Part shown: one piece after another, positions 1 through 11,206 of the stretch
How the letters are laid out: every line of letters starts with the position of its first letter
Numbering within the stretch: position 1 is the stretch's first letter
NCBI GenBank assembly: GCA_035610835.1
Contig: CM069442.1
Location: 60,491,950-60,555,949, forward strand
DNA length: 64,000 nt
Source: Ophiura sarsii
Lineage: Eukaryota; Echinodermata; Ophiuroidea; Amphilepidida; Ophiuridae
Reading direction: 5' to 3'
Translations under genes and position numbers: made by a program
Notes under the pieces: model-generated
What the model was told of the DNA's origin: nothing
Seen by the model: the letters and a program-made list of their open reading frames with translations, nothing else
The model's database searches: none

Positions 1-1110
1 ATCAATTATTTATATTTTACGGAATTTTGATGTTTTAACAAAAGCTACAACCCCCCAACTTGATTTATATTTTTAATAATTAAAATACATGTTCCTGTTT
101 TTTCTGGGTGGGGTGATTTTGGGCACAATGTGAGCAGCTCATTATATTACAAATTTGCATAAACCTGTTATATAGGTGTTTAAATATCATTATAGTCATT
201 TTTGTTATTTTTAAAATTACTATGGATTGTCAAATAATGGGTAAAGCAAAACATTATGTTATTTCACTATTTTTACTGAATAAATCTGTTAAAAGTGACC
301 AAAATTGTTGACAATTGCCAAGCCAGAATTTTGTTTTTCTGGAAATGTTGGAAAATTAATTCTTTTGTACAGTAAACACCACACCCCACCAAAATGTTGA
401 AAATTAGTGGCAGTCGTGGAAGACAACCAAACCACCTTGACTTGCCTTACTGCTATTATTATTAAAGGGGCATTAAGAGATGTGGTGGAGGCAACACCCT
501 CAATTACAAAAATATATGATAAAAACTGGGATTTGTATATTTTTACAATTGTGTTACATGTATGAACTTACACCTATAAGGATTAAGAAAAAGCAGCCCT
601 CTTTGTACAACAAAACGTCGATTCAAAAATGCTGGTAGAGCCGCAACCAGCATTTTACATGGTTAAGGGTGGTATTCCAACATATTTAAAACATTGTTTT
701 AATCAAGTTTTGCTGGTGTTTTTTTAGTAAAAACAACAATAATGGCAATTTTTAATGTTCATCTTGAATTTTGAAGTAAATTAATCAAAATTTAACAAAT
801 TCAACATGACATTGTGTCCCTTTAAGGTAACTTACCATGACATGATGTATGACTTGGATTAAATCTAATGCTAGTTTATCTTGGTGTAAAGACTAAGAAA
901 TAATTAGTCTCGCATGAAATCCTCTATTACCGAATTAAAGGCTTATACAAGGCTTTATTCCTAATTGAGTTTTGACACTCTGTCTAATCAAGGCATTGGT
1001 CTAATCATTCTCATCATCTATCAAGGATATACAGGGTAAATTAATGAAGAGCTCTGTGCTGGAATATTAACCAGTGGGAGGGGTGGGGGAATCTGGAAGG
1101 ATCATTCCTG
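1..1110. other. No supported gene
   Basis: AT-rich with scattered stops in all frames. No RNA gene or repeat with clear boundaries seen. Confidence 0.5.
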
Positions 1111-1116
1111 GTAAAT

Positions 1117-1418
1117 CCCGGTGGGGGCACTCAACTTTTTTTGGGGTAGGGGTGTGCCGCCCAGGGTCTCAAAAAGGGGGGCTACAGAACTGAACTGAGT
1201 GGATTTTATGATGAAAAATAGGGTCTTAGGAACTTAATTTTTCTAAAAGTGGGTCTTGAGAACTGGCCTATAGTTCAATTTTGATTAGCAAGAATGCAAA
1301 TTTTCGCTCAAAAGGGGGTCGTAAGAGCTAGCAGCAGAGGGTGAAAAGGGGGTCTTCAGCGCGGCACATACCTATACCCTTTTTTAATGTCAGTGCCCCC
1401 CCCCCCCCCCCCCCCCGG
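1117..1418. mobile_element. TIR element with a 22-base C tract and 6-bp target duplication
   Basis: Left end CCCGGTGGGGGCACTCAAC followed by GGGGTAGGGGTGTGCCGCCC; right end carries the inverse (GCGGCACATACCTATACCC, then CAGTGCC and a C run ending CCGG). GTAAAT flanks both ends (1,111-1,116 and 1,419-1,424), a likely 6-bp target-site duplication. No coding content. Confidence 0.75.
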
Positions 1419-2081
1419 GTAAATTTTGGCATTTGGATGAACATTTTGGCTTTGGAGGGACATTTTTGCAATTGAGAGAGATATTTTGCTGTTTTGTACA
1501 TACAAATATGTTATGTAAGAAATTGCCGAAAAATGTACTATATTTTCCTGGAAATAAACAAACAAAAATTCTAGCCCTGGAAATCAACACAGGCTCTATG
1601 AAATAAGCTAATTGTGTGCACAGATTATATTGAATTGATAATGATATTAAAAGCTATTATCCAGAAATGAAAGTAATGAGAAAAGGCAATTATTAGGATA
1701 TGATAATAAAAGCCAAAGGCTATGAAAGCTACTAATGTACACAAGGTGTCTCAAAAATAAAGTAACATAGGACAACATTAAAGAATACCATTATTAAATT
1801 TGATTAAAATGTTTAAAGATTTATACATTGATTTGGGAACAATATTATTATGCTTAGATTTGCTTTAATCTTAATAGGTAGGTGAAAATATATAATAAAT
1901 TTGACAAAATAAAAAACACCATGAAAATGTCCAGTAATGTCACAAAATCTGCAACATTTTTAAACATTGACTTTACTGGTGTCTGCAAGCCTGCTCTCTC
2001 TGCTGCAGAGCCTAGAGTTTACTATATCATTTTTATCTTATGATCCGAGTTCTAGAAACACCAATTCAGTCAACTATCTAC

Positions 2082-2275
2082 TACTGTAAACGCTGAAATA
2101 TTCATGGTGGTTTTATTTCACGCTTTTCCACGAAAATTATGACACACAAAAATAATGTTTTCAACATTTATGCAGTGCATCCAGAAGGTCACCCGCGAAA
2201 AAGCAATTCACGAAATGTCTATGATATCTAAATGCGCAAAAATATTTGTACGCGAAAATATTGGCTTTTACAGTA
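2082..2275. mobile_element. TACTGTAAA-ended MITE, copy 1
   Basis: Starts TACTGTAAACGCTGAAATATT and ends AATATTGGCTTTTACAGTA, 194 bp. Interior has repeated CACGAAA/CGCGAAAA words. TA ends would fit a Tc1/mariner-type target, by inference. Confidence 0.75.
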
Positions 2276-5200
2276 TACTGTCTCTAATGAAGTCACTCTA
2301 CCAACTTGTGTGTGTGCTGTAAATGTCCCCATACCAGTGTGGGTTGTAGTATGACTAGCCAACGTTCGTTCGCCTGGTCACTGGTAATTTGAGCCATTTG
2401 CCTCTCACTGGTCAATAACTAATTTGAGTTTGATCTATATAGACATCGGCTGAGGATCATTCATATACTCTTAGTAGTGTTAAACCAATCAGAAAGCAAG
2501 AAACTTAAATACGTAGAGTGCATTGAAAGTGTCTAATGCATCTTCACTGCGGGTGTTAGCAAACTTGTAACATGTTTTTATTTGTTTTTACATAGATCAA
2601 AATTATGCTTAAATTGTCGTGTCGTGTATGAATTAGGTTGCGCCAGATGTTGATATGCTCACAATAGCACTCCCCCTGCGGGTTGTGCCATTATTCACAC
2701 ATCAACATCAGCGCGCGTGCATTGATTTGTCTAATTTCTCTCGAAACAACACATACACATTTATTGACCTATAAGTGTAGGGCTGAAGAGGATTGAAGAG
2801 GGCTTTAATGTGCATCTTGAAACCTATCATTCTCTATGTTAGTCAAAGATTAGATGCCTAATCTTTGCCTATATATTTTTGAAGTGGTGAATCTTGAACT
2901 AATTTATATTATGGAAAAGTGAATCTGTTGGCATTACACAATAATAAAAGTCCTATATTTTTTATTAACAAAGTCATTTATGTGCAAAACGACTCAACAT
3001 TAGATACTTTTCATCTGGCTATGAGTTTTTACATAAGAAAGCATTACAAAAAGCACAAGACCCCAGGTTTTTTATTAATTTAAGAAAAATGAGAATACCA
3101 AATGACTGGTTGTAGCGTTATAGATAATCCTTAGGCATGGCAAGTCAATCCAATTTTGACATCCAATGATCAAATTTAGAACATATTGTTGAATTTTGTA
3201 TTCAATTTATTATGCTTGTGTCTATTAGTCTGTATTAACCCTAACCGTGGAGGGGAACAAAGTATGCATTTTTTAACCAACAAAACCCCGGATTCGACCT
3301 CCTGGACCCATTGTTTTTTGCTGTAGTGAATCGTAGATTCAAGGAAGATAAGGGTTAAGGCGGATTTTGAATTGATTTGGTTTCAGTGATTTTGAAAGCA
3401 TAGTTTAACTGAATCCATACCTGACAATAGCCCGGATTCCACATTTAGTTATTGACAGAAAGGGTAAATGTCAGGAAAGATTGATTATTTGAATTATAAT
3501 ATGTTTCATATCTAAAAAAAAGAACTATAACTGGCATGAAACTTTTCTGAAATCATAATGAATAAAGGGTATATACTGTTTTGTTCCAAACAATAATCTC
3601 ACCAAGTGGTTATATTTGTATACAAAGTTGGTATTTTATATTAACATTTTGTGAAATATATTACAATATATTTGGCTTAAGTTACGATTTTCATCAATTT
3701 TAATTGTAAAATGGGTTTTCCCATTTATTTTAAAACATCATAGTGCAGTTATTGTCAACTGTTCTATACGCCGTGCACACAACGTCCACCATAGAAGCGT
3801 GACCTCACACAAAACGCTCGGTCACACAACGGTATAGGTATAGGCAATATCTGTCAAATGCCGTTGTGGAAAAACTATTTACTTTTTTGTTAAAGTAGTG
3901 GGTCAGATTTAAGATAATATATTCATCTGTAACATATCCAAATTTCATTGCAAATGAACAAAAGGGTCGGGGTTGTCCGCCTATTTTTACACGGCGTGTT
4001 TTGAGCAAATTGTTGGCCGTCTTCTGTGTGTGAGTGTACGGTGCCGTGCAATCGTAATGGCCAAAAACTAGCGAGAACCCCGGCGCCGTGTCATTTTTTG
4101 AAACAGCGCCACCACTTAAGTTGTCAGTGGAACATCAAAGTAGTGGGTCCAAATGAAGACAATCTATTTCTATATATGGTCATCTAATTTTGATTGACAT
4201 GCGACCATGGACAGAGGGTTGTCCTTCACTTCTAAGAGCGGCCCTTCGACCAATCAGCGATCAAAACTTAACCCAAGTTATCTAGCCATCGGCACATTTC
4301 CCACGCTCTGTCTTCGTGTTTGGTGATGAATGGGATATCGACCCATCAACTCCTTGGTAATTGGATCGTACCATTTTGTTAAGAGGGGAAACAGTCAGTT
4401 ATTTCGGTCTGAAGCAGAATACAAGCGTCACAGAATACAGTGACCGGGTTTAGCTTTATTTCCGTAACTTTTGCCTTTACACCGATGCCGTTTTAGGTGG
4501 CACCTATTTGTATATTATATTATACATGTATGTTCTTTAAATCTTCATTCAACTTTGGTCAAAGCATTGTGGAATTAAACTTCTTTTATTTATCATTATC
4601 AAAGAAAAAGAAAAGAAAACAACAACTATAAACAGACGTACACTCAAGATATTCTTCTTTTTGACAATTTATTAATACTGATACTGATAGGAATCATTAG
4701 AAAACACAGCCGCACTTCCCGTTACAACATTTATTTGTTTAAACATGAATAAATAATAGATAACAAATACACACTAGAAAATAATGAGAGGGAGGGATAC
4801 GCTTTTCATGTTTGATGAAGCTCATATTAACCTGAAATGAGATTTAAAAAAATTAAAACCTAGTTTATTACGAGACTCTTTATCGCTTCCTAAAATCCCG
4901 CCTAAAATTAATCAATTGACGTTTTGGTTTGTCTCAGTTTTCCAGTTTTATCAAATGTTTTTACTAAGCAAAGATGTTGTCTCTTTATCAAATTTGAGTA
5001 TTTTGTTGGTAAAATCCGGGGGTAAATCCATCAATAGTGTTCATGAATGGAGATCATTATTCACAGGAGAAAGAACTGTATTTTAAACATCGTCACGTTG
5101 CATGTCACAATACGCCGTGATACATAATTTAAACTGACCAGCAGTTTTCTATATTCTAAAACAATTGCACAAAACATTCATTTGATCACCATACCAATCC

Positions 5201-6097
5201 GACCCCTCCGATTATTCATACATTCAAACTAGATGTTTAACCATAAACAATGGTTTAACAGACTTCCAGCACAAAGTCTGTTGAACTATTTCAAAATATT
5301 TCATGATTCTCATTTTAGGAACGCGTTTTCATGTAAATAATACAAATTTCAATTCGATGATTGCAAAGAGAGTCGATGGATGATGTTTTCAAACTTAAAA
5401 TATTACTGTTACAAGACTTTTAACACCAATATATCCCGATACCAACACCCCCACCCCTATATTATACACACACCAACATTGACATTAATTATATTTAAAA
5501 ACTAAACTACAAGCGATCAATTTGATTTAACCACATACAACATTATCATTTAATTCCTTTTGATAAAGTCATGGTACTTCATTAGCTTATATAATGAATA
5601 ACAATTAAGATTAAAGCAAAATACTGCGACAATCATTGACATATTGATTGATTGATTTTATTTGCTTTATACTATCACGTCCACTTGGGCGTATAACACG
5701 CATCACGTCCCTATTCTACAAAGCGCCAACAACAGCTTTATTCACCATGTTCCAGTTCATGTCACCCAATTTGGGCGCGGTAATTAAGCAAACCATTCAT
5801 GATATTACACGTTTATATACACACGTCACTTTACGTTACCAAAGGTTTTGGATCACACTCAAATTCAATTAATTAAAATACCAATCATTTGGCACATTAG
5901 ATACCATTGACATACATGTGGCCATTAAAATGATTACAATATTTTATAGACAAAGAAATTGAACTAGTATTACTCAGTATTGTATTAGTATTGGTATAAA
6001 AATAGTGTTCAGCGATCGATTAAGATGCACCAAATAAATAACTATGGCGAGTCTTTTGGCGCATTATTTTGAACAGACACTGGGGAACAATTCGTGT
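2276..6097. other. No supported gene; one loose duplicated segment
   Basis: AT-rich. Between 3,770 and 4,260 two diverged copies of a segment start AAAGTAGTGGGTC (3,892 and 4,138) and end GGTTGTCC, about 245 bp apart. GACCAATCAGCGATC at 4,249 is mirrored by GATCGCTGATTGGCTG at 11,378, on the far side of the chromodomain/transposase unit; this could be chance or CCAAT-box sequence. Confidence 0.4.
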
Positions 6098-6342
6098 TTA
6101 CACTTTCCACGCGGCTATTTAATATTAGTTTGACCATTATAAAACTTTTGTTCAGAAACCTTTTTATAACTTTCATGGTCTATCTCGAGCATTACTGAAC
6201 CAATACTAGGCATGTTTGTACTTATCTTAATGCATTTCTCAAATTCTCACGGTGATTCCAATAGAATGAAATTAAATAATTCTAACATTTGAAAAGTGGA
6301 AGTTTGGCATGTCGTCTGCAGACGACGCGTGGAAAGTGTTAA
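6098..6342. mobile_element. TTAA-type MITE, family A copy 1
   Basis: Bounded by CACTTTCCACGCGGC and its inverse GACGCGTGGAAAGTG with TTAA at the right end (left end TTA). The inner half carries the self-complementary GTCGTCTGCAGACGAC. Its right end lies 53 bp beyond the stop of the transposase-like ORF. Noncoding; same length class (about 246 bp) as the four other copies. Confidence 0.85.
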
Positions 6343-6394
6343 TAAAAAATCGTTTGATAAAGTCTATAAAAAGACAGCATCTATAATATACATA

Positions 6395-8647
6395 TTACGC
6401 CATTTCTATATTTCTATATTTACACACCCTTCTATCATGGCCCTTTTCCAAGCATTGGCTGCATGTTCGCGCTCGCTTTTGAAGAGTAATGTGCTTTCGC
6501 ATGAGATACAACTTGCGATTATATTTCCGTGCTAACTGACTCAAGGATTCTACGCCATTTTCACCTCGTCGATGGTTTGTAGACTTGAAAAAATCAACCT
6601 TGATCACATGATTTTTTTGTTCTAGTCCTTGTGAACTAAACAAGTGGACGCTTCCATGATTAGCGACGATATCTGCCATATGATCTACCAAGAGATGCAT
6701 ATATGGAGTTATGTGGCGGGAGGTGAAAATATCAATGTACATGGACAGCCAATGCTTGGAAAGCTGGGAAAACTGTTCTACACCACCACCAGTCGTATGT
6801 CCTAAATCGCTGCGCAATAAATTATACAAGGCGAAAAATTCCCGCCATACCGACATGATATGTGTCACCTCTTCTGGAGACCTGTGATTGCACATTTCCA
6901 AGAGGCCCTCTACCTTATCTAAATTCGCGAATAACTTCAACTTTTCAGGTCCTGTTAGGTCTCTTGGCCTGATGCCTCCACTGTCACTAGTATGAAACCT
7001 AACCCCATTAATTCCACTGGCAATCAACATATCCTCATAAGCAGCCATATGGGGAAATTTAGACCTATCAAAAATCTTAGTCTGACTACTCAAATTGTCA
7101 GCAACTTCGCAATCACGTATCAACCGATCTGTCAGTCTGTCGGAAATTCTCAAAAAGGCATGAAGTGTATCTATGATTACTCGGGTTAATGGAATGGAAG
7201 GAAAGATTGGTAAGCGCTTACAACAATATTTTGTTTTTGAGTTGTCGGGCTTTTGCGAGCATTCAATGATTTCTTCAATTGTTCTAAGCTCGCCGACTAC
7301 TGTGCTGTCGTGATAATGCGCTTTTGATTTCTTACAATATATACAAGAAAAGTTTGAGTTAGCCGCTCCTAACCCCAGCACCTCCAACAAAAACTTGTAA
7401 TCCCCTCCCAAGAAATATACTATATTGTACTCTACATCATTATAAATATATTTGGTGAAACTATCTACAGAATGTACAACATTTACAAGGTGAGCTTTCA
7501 ATACATCATATTTTTCTGAGCCATCAATTATAACTACCGGCTCATGTCCAGCTGCAGAGTTGGCTGTCTTGGTGTCATTCAATATGGTACACGCGATATT
7601 TACAAAGTGATTGGTCTTCCCCACAACTGTCCCATCCCCGCTTATCTTTACTCGTATCTCATTGTTAACCCTCCCAACTATTCCATCTTCGGCTAACCTT
7701 TCTATCTGGTGCGCTAAAATCTCTCCCAAATCCCTCTCAATCCCTGGCTCTTCTCCCGGTGTTTTTTTGAATTGCACAAACCCGTTCGCCTTGTCCATCT
7801 CTTTCTTTATTGCATAGAGAGTTGGGAGGTCTGATATACTCGCTATGCCACTGTACGCTCTATCAGATATATTATACTCATCTTTGATTAACATCAAGAG
7901 TTGTATTACTTTTAACTTCTCACGAGAAAGACCAACGCGCCCCCCTTCATCTCCATTTTCAGCGTTACTTTCACGTTCGGGTGCATCGTCAATAAGGGTT
8001 ATAGTTTCAAATTTATTTGTTGTACGATTCTTAACTGTAACATCGTGTACCTCATAATTAGCAAGTCCTAAACATGATAATGCAAGGCGACATTTGTCTT
8101 TAACTGAAGTACGCAATGAATGCTTCCAAAAGCGCGAGTAGGCACTGAAGGATTTAGGGTCATTCTTCTTCTTTGCCTGGCGAATGACACACATACTTAT
8201 TTTCTTCTGCAAAGTCTTTAGGCGCGCGAGTTTGGATTTGCGATCTTTGCTACGTTTTTTGTACTTTTTCGCGCATGCCTTGTGAGTTGATATTTGTTGT
8301 CTAAGATTTGAATTTTCAAGTAGCAATGCATCGCGCTGGCTTTGAATTGTCGCCACTACATATTCATCTGTTACAACTTTACACGGCCAAATCTCAGAGT
8401 CAAGCTTCTTCCTTAGTGCCTTCCTTTGACTAACCGTTTTCTTTTTTTTCAACAGGTTAAGGACACTATTCGCATAATATTTAATTTGATTTGCCAAACG
8501 ATCAGTGTAGATTAAATCAACGCCCCTATACTGACAAATTGCATCAAAGATTTTCTTAGTCAAAACTATGATCTGAAGCGGTTTTGAAGCAGGATCCAAT
8601 ACAATATCAAAGACAAAACTTTTACGAATAGCTAAGTTTTCCATCAT
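6395..8647 (-). CDS. Putative DDE transposase (or domesticated transposase) with C-terminal CCHC zinc knuckle, 750 residues
   Basis: Single intact ORF in a region otherwise full of stops. Visible parts: a basic, coiled-coil-prone N-terminal third (residues ~60-165); SGDGT at 336-340, a candidate first catalytic Asp (D338); a GGDYKF strand (414-419) followed by C435-x2-C438; IDTLH at 492-496; SSQGLEQKN at 671-679 with candidate last acid E676; and a CCHC knuckle C729-x2-C732-x4-H737-x4-C742. The order Asp, strand, CxxC, D-x-LH, late Glu resembles the RAG1/Transib and hAT transposase fold as I know it, but this is inference, not an alignment. A splice acceptor (TTTCTCAG) lies about 45 bases upstream of the first ATG with an in-frame stop between, so the start is M1 or M2. 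The chromodomain gene lies 335 bp upstream on the same strand. Whether it is mobile or a host gene is open. Confidence 0.6.
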   Translation of the reverse strand: MMENLAIRKSFVFDIVLDPASKPLQIIVLTKKIFDAICQYRGVDLIYTDRLANQIKYYANSVLNLLKKKKTVSQRKALRKKLDSEIWPCKVVTDEYVVATIQSQRDALLLENSNLRQQISTHKACAKKYKKRSKDRKSKLARLKTLQKKISMCVIRQAKKKNDPKSFSAYSRFWKHSLRTSVKDKCRLALSCLGLANYEVHDVTVKNRTTNKFETITLIDDAPERESNAENGDEGGRVGLSREKLKVIQLLMLIKDEYNISDRAYSGIASISDLPTLYAIKKEMDKANGFVQFKKTPGEEPGIERDLGEILAHQIERLAEDGIVGRVNNEIRVKISGDGTVVGKTNHFVNIACTILNDTKTANSAAGHEPVVIIDGSEKYDVLKAHLVNVVHSVDSFTKYIYNDVEYNIVYFLGGDYKFLLEVLGLGAANSNFSCIYCKKSKAHYHDSTVVGELRTIEEIIECSQKPDNSKTKYCCKRLPIFPSIPLTRVIIDTLHAFLRISDRLTDRLIRDCEVADNLSSQTKIFDRSKFPHMAAYEDMLIASGINGVRFHTSDSGGIRPRDLTGPEKLKLFANLDKVEGLLEMCNHRSPEEVTHIMSVWREFFALYNLLRSDLGHTTGGGVEQFSQLSKHWLSMYIDIFTSRHITPYMHLLVDHMADIVANHGSVHLFSSQGLEQKNHVIKVDFFKSTNHRRGENGVESLSQLARKYNRKLYLMRKHITLQKRARTCSQCLEKGHDRRVCKYRNIEMA

Positions 8648-8982
8648 ACAAGTGGCGTTGATTCATTCATTAAATCTATAGAAGTGGTGTCTGAGAAATG
8701 ACCGAATATATACATAAACTATTACTACTATTTGATATGAAATATGGCTTCAAATACATATACAATGTCTCAATAAATAAACTATATATGATTATTATAT
8801 TTACACAAATATGTACTAAACTTGTCTACTAATTTAGGAGACTGTGTGTGCGCGCGGCGATAAATACAGGACTGGTGGTGATAGAACTTACCCAGCAACA
8901 ATTACATGATCAATGACATACTTACATATTTATACTTTGTATATATCTGTACAAACATATATATCATATATTTACACTACTT
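8648..8982. other. Spacer between chromodomain ORF and transposase-like ORF
   Basis: AT-rich, 335 bp. It contains an acceptor-like TTTCTCAG (minus strand, about 8,690) 45 bases before the transposase ATG and a CGCGCGGCG patch near 8,850. No clear ribosome-entry or promoter motif. Confidence 0.3.
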
Positions 8983-9525
8983 TCAGTTAATAATCTTTGG
9001 CAATTTCATGGCCGTTCCCTCCATCCGTACAAATCTGAATGTTAGACTGTGACCCGCAGCGTGGCAAATTTTGTTTAGATTTCCCGCCGAATCGATGGTA
9101 TATTCCTGTATGCAACGGTTTCTATAATGGGACACGTACACGCTGCTTTCGATTGCGTAACAAAAGTCTTTCCTCTCATTGACGATACGCAGATGCCAAT
9201 TTTGCCCAAGAATTGTTGACAAGTCTGAAATACTGAAGTATAGCCGTCGACCTCGTTTGTCATGTGGCAAGTCTAAAAAAGACTTGAAGTCCTCTATACT
9301 GCATGCGGTCCTTATCTTTACTTCAGTACTGTCGGATGGTCCTATCAATAGTTTTCGCTTTATTTCCTGTTGGAGATGGCTCAGAAATGATGGACTCTTT
9401 GACGTTTCAGGGCGGGTTTCAGGGACCGCGGGCTCCACCTCGTCTTCTTTTTTGATCCAAGAATCATACGATGCCGACCAACCAACCCAGTGGACTTTGT
9501 ATCGTGATTCGGTTTCCTCAAGCAC
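8983..9525 (-). CDS. Chromodomain protein, exon 2
   Basis: Continues the chromodomain begun in the exon at 11,087: VLEETESRYKVHWVGWSASY then DSWIKKEDEVEP. VHWvGW..syDsWi..e.ev is the chromodomain (or chromo-barrel) core with its aromatic cage Trp/Tyr residues. Such domains bind methylated histone tails. The remaining ~140 residues, ending KLPKIIN, are not recognised. The acceptor TAATTATTAG|GT fits the donor of the upstream exon in phase 0. The ORF ends 335 bp before the transposase-like ORF on the same strand, which suggests that both belong to one element or one transcript. Confidence 0.65.
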   Translation of the reverse strand: MLEETESRYKVHWVGWSASYDSWIKKEDEVEPAVPETRPETSKSPSFLSHLQQEIKRKLLIGPSDSTEVKIRTACSIEDFKSFLDLPHDKRGRRLYFSISDLSTILGQNWHLRIVNERKDFCYAIESSVYVSHYRNRCIQEYTIDSAGNLNKICHAAGHSLTFRFVRMEGTAMKLPKIIN

Positions 9526-11086
9526 CTAATAATTATAAAAGAAACACATATTAAGGAAATTAAATAATTATGAATAACTTTATGTAATTGTAAGACACAC
9601 ACGAGACCTAACGAATTTTAACATCAAATATAAAAGTTTTAATATTTAATTCATCAAACGCCGAAACGGTACGTAATTGTATAAGCTCGGGTGATCATCC
9701 TTATTTGTTATTTGTAATTTGGTGTTTTATTAAATAATTAATATCATATTTATTAAGAAATAGACAAATTGGCACCAATATAAAAACACAAAAAATCAAA
9801 AATTGGGCCCACAAAGTAGTCGTAAACGAGATATTCTGCCATTTGATTGGCTAATAAAGAAAGTGTATACCCAGTTGCCAATTTAATTAATATTGGGCGA
9901 ACAACAGAACATCAATTTTAAAGACGAATCTTGAATTCTATTGTAACGCATCCATGGACATTCATCGCACTGCACATAATTGTGTTGTAAAACCAAGAGA
10001 AAACGGTTCGTTTGAATCAAATTTACTGCAAAATAAAAATGTGATTTTTCACTTTTAACTTAACAATAGCCAACAATGGCAAATGATATTCAAAATTACC
10101 GTAATTAGTATTACTATCAATATCATGGTTCGCGTGCCAATATTTTACAAATTTGAGAGGCGCAATATTTTAACACCCGTTTTTGTTTTGAGCTCTATAT
10201 TAAATATATAGGCCTATTATATTATACAAAATTTGTCCGAGTCTAAATTTTACTAACATTCATAACATTATATAAACCAATCGTGAATTAGTTAGTTGCC
10301 CCTATCAAAAGACATGCATCATAAAATCAATAAAAGAAAATACACGATTGGGCCCACTTGAAAGAAACTCGCTGCCGTTTCTTTTGTCATGTGATTAGCA
10401 TGTATAAAGACGCGTACCCAATTGCCAATTTAGCCGCGAACAATACATAGTGCTGGCGTTGAGCTCCGTTGTTTGTTGGTCGCCAACGACAACAACGAAA
10501 CATCGGAGAAACTTGCTTATTTGGTGATTACCAACGATAACATCAAAACACTGTGAAAACGAGAAATTACGTCTATAATTTGCTTCCAAATAAAAGTTCA
10601 AAATAATTACCATTTTCAAGACAAATGCGAAATCATTGTTGGACTTATTTAGTTATTACTTTTATTTTATTTAATCAAGTTTAATAACAAAACTAATGTG
10701 TTCCTTGTTATTAATACACATTAATTAACATTCATTTTTACAACACCGAAAATGCTGTTACGTCGGAGTATCTTAAAATTCAAAGTACAATTTATTTCAT
10801 ATCAGCACAAAACCGATCCTAAAAGTAAAGCCAAACCCACTTTTCTCAGTCTCATTCAGCATATAAAATACGCCTTTCCGACTTTATCTTTGTATTATAA
10901 ACTTGAATGATCAAACACCCCTACTTACTTATTTTCGATCATTCCGATAGTTAATATATTTGGGTGGTGCCCTTTGAATAGTACCCGGTCATACAAAATC
11001 CACGCTAGAGCTATCTCACGGACGAGGACATTACACATCAATCATCTTACGCAAAATTTTACAAGAAATCTACGACTGAGACTTAC
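9526..11086 (-). other. Predicted intron of the chromodomain gene, with two related modules
   Basis: AT-rich, no coding frame of note. Two diverged copies of a ~110-bp module lie at 9,795-9,905 and 10,340-10,450; both carry ATTGGGCCCAC, a CTGCC...TTTG/CTTTTG stretch and a TACCCA.TTGCCAATTTA stretch. They may be a decayed tandem duplication or a repeated cis-element. Confidence 0.4.
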
Positions 11087-11206
11087 CTGGACTGTGAAAA
11101 TGTCAGTTTTCTTCCAAGTTCTGGTCTTTTTTCTTTCCTTTCTTATATCCAAGGTGCTTTTTACAAGATTCCTATAAAATCCTTTGGCTTTGCGATCTCT
11201 CGCCAT
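11087..11206 (-). CDS. Chromodomain protein, predicted exon 1
   Basis: A 40-codon open frame starting at ATG (11,204-11,206): MARDRKAKGFYRNLVKSTL and onward to TWKKTDIFTVQ, ending exactly at CCAG|GTAAGT. Joined in phase 0 to the exon at 9,525 it gives FTVQ|VLEETESRYKVHWVGW, which completes the first strand of a chromodomain (Y/F-x-V-x-x-I/L). Too short to be found by length alone; the support is the junction. The intron would be 1.56 kb. The first exon is strongly basic. Confidence 0.55.

Noticed and set aside
3805..4008. 67-codon minus-strand frame
   Set aside because: No recognisable domain; lies in a loosely duplicated noncoding segment.
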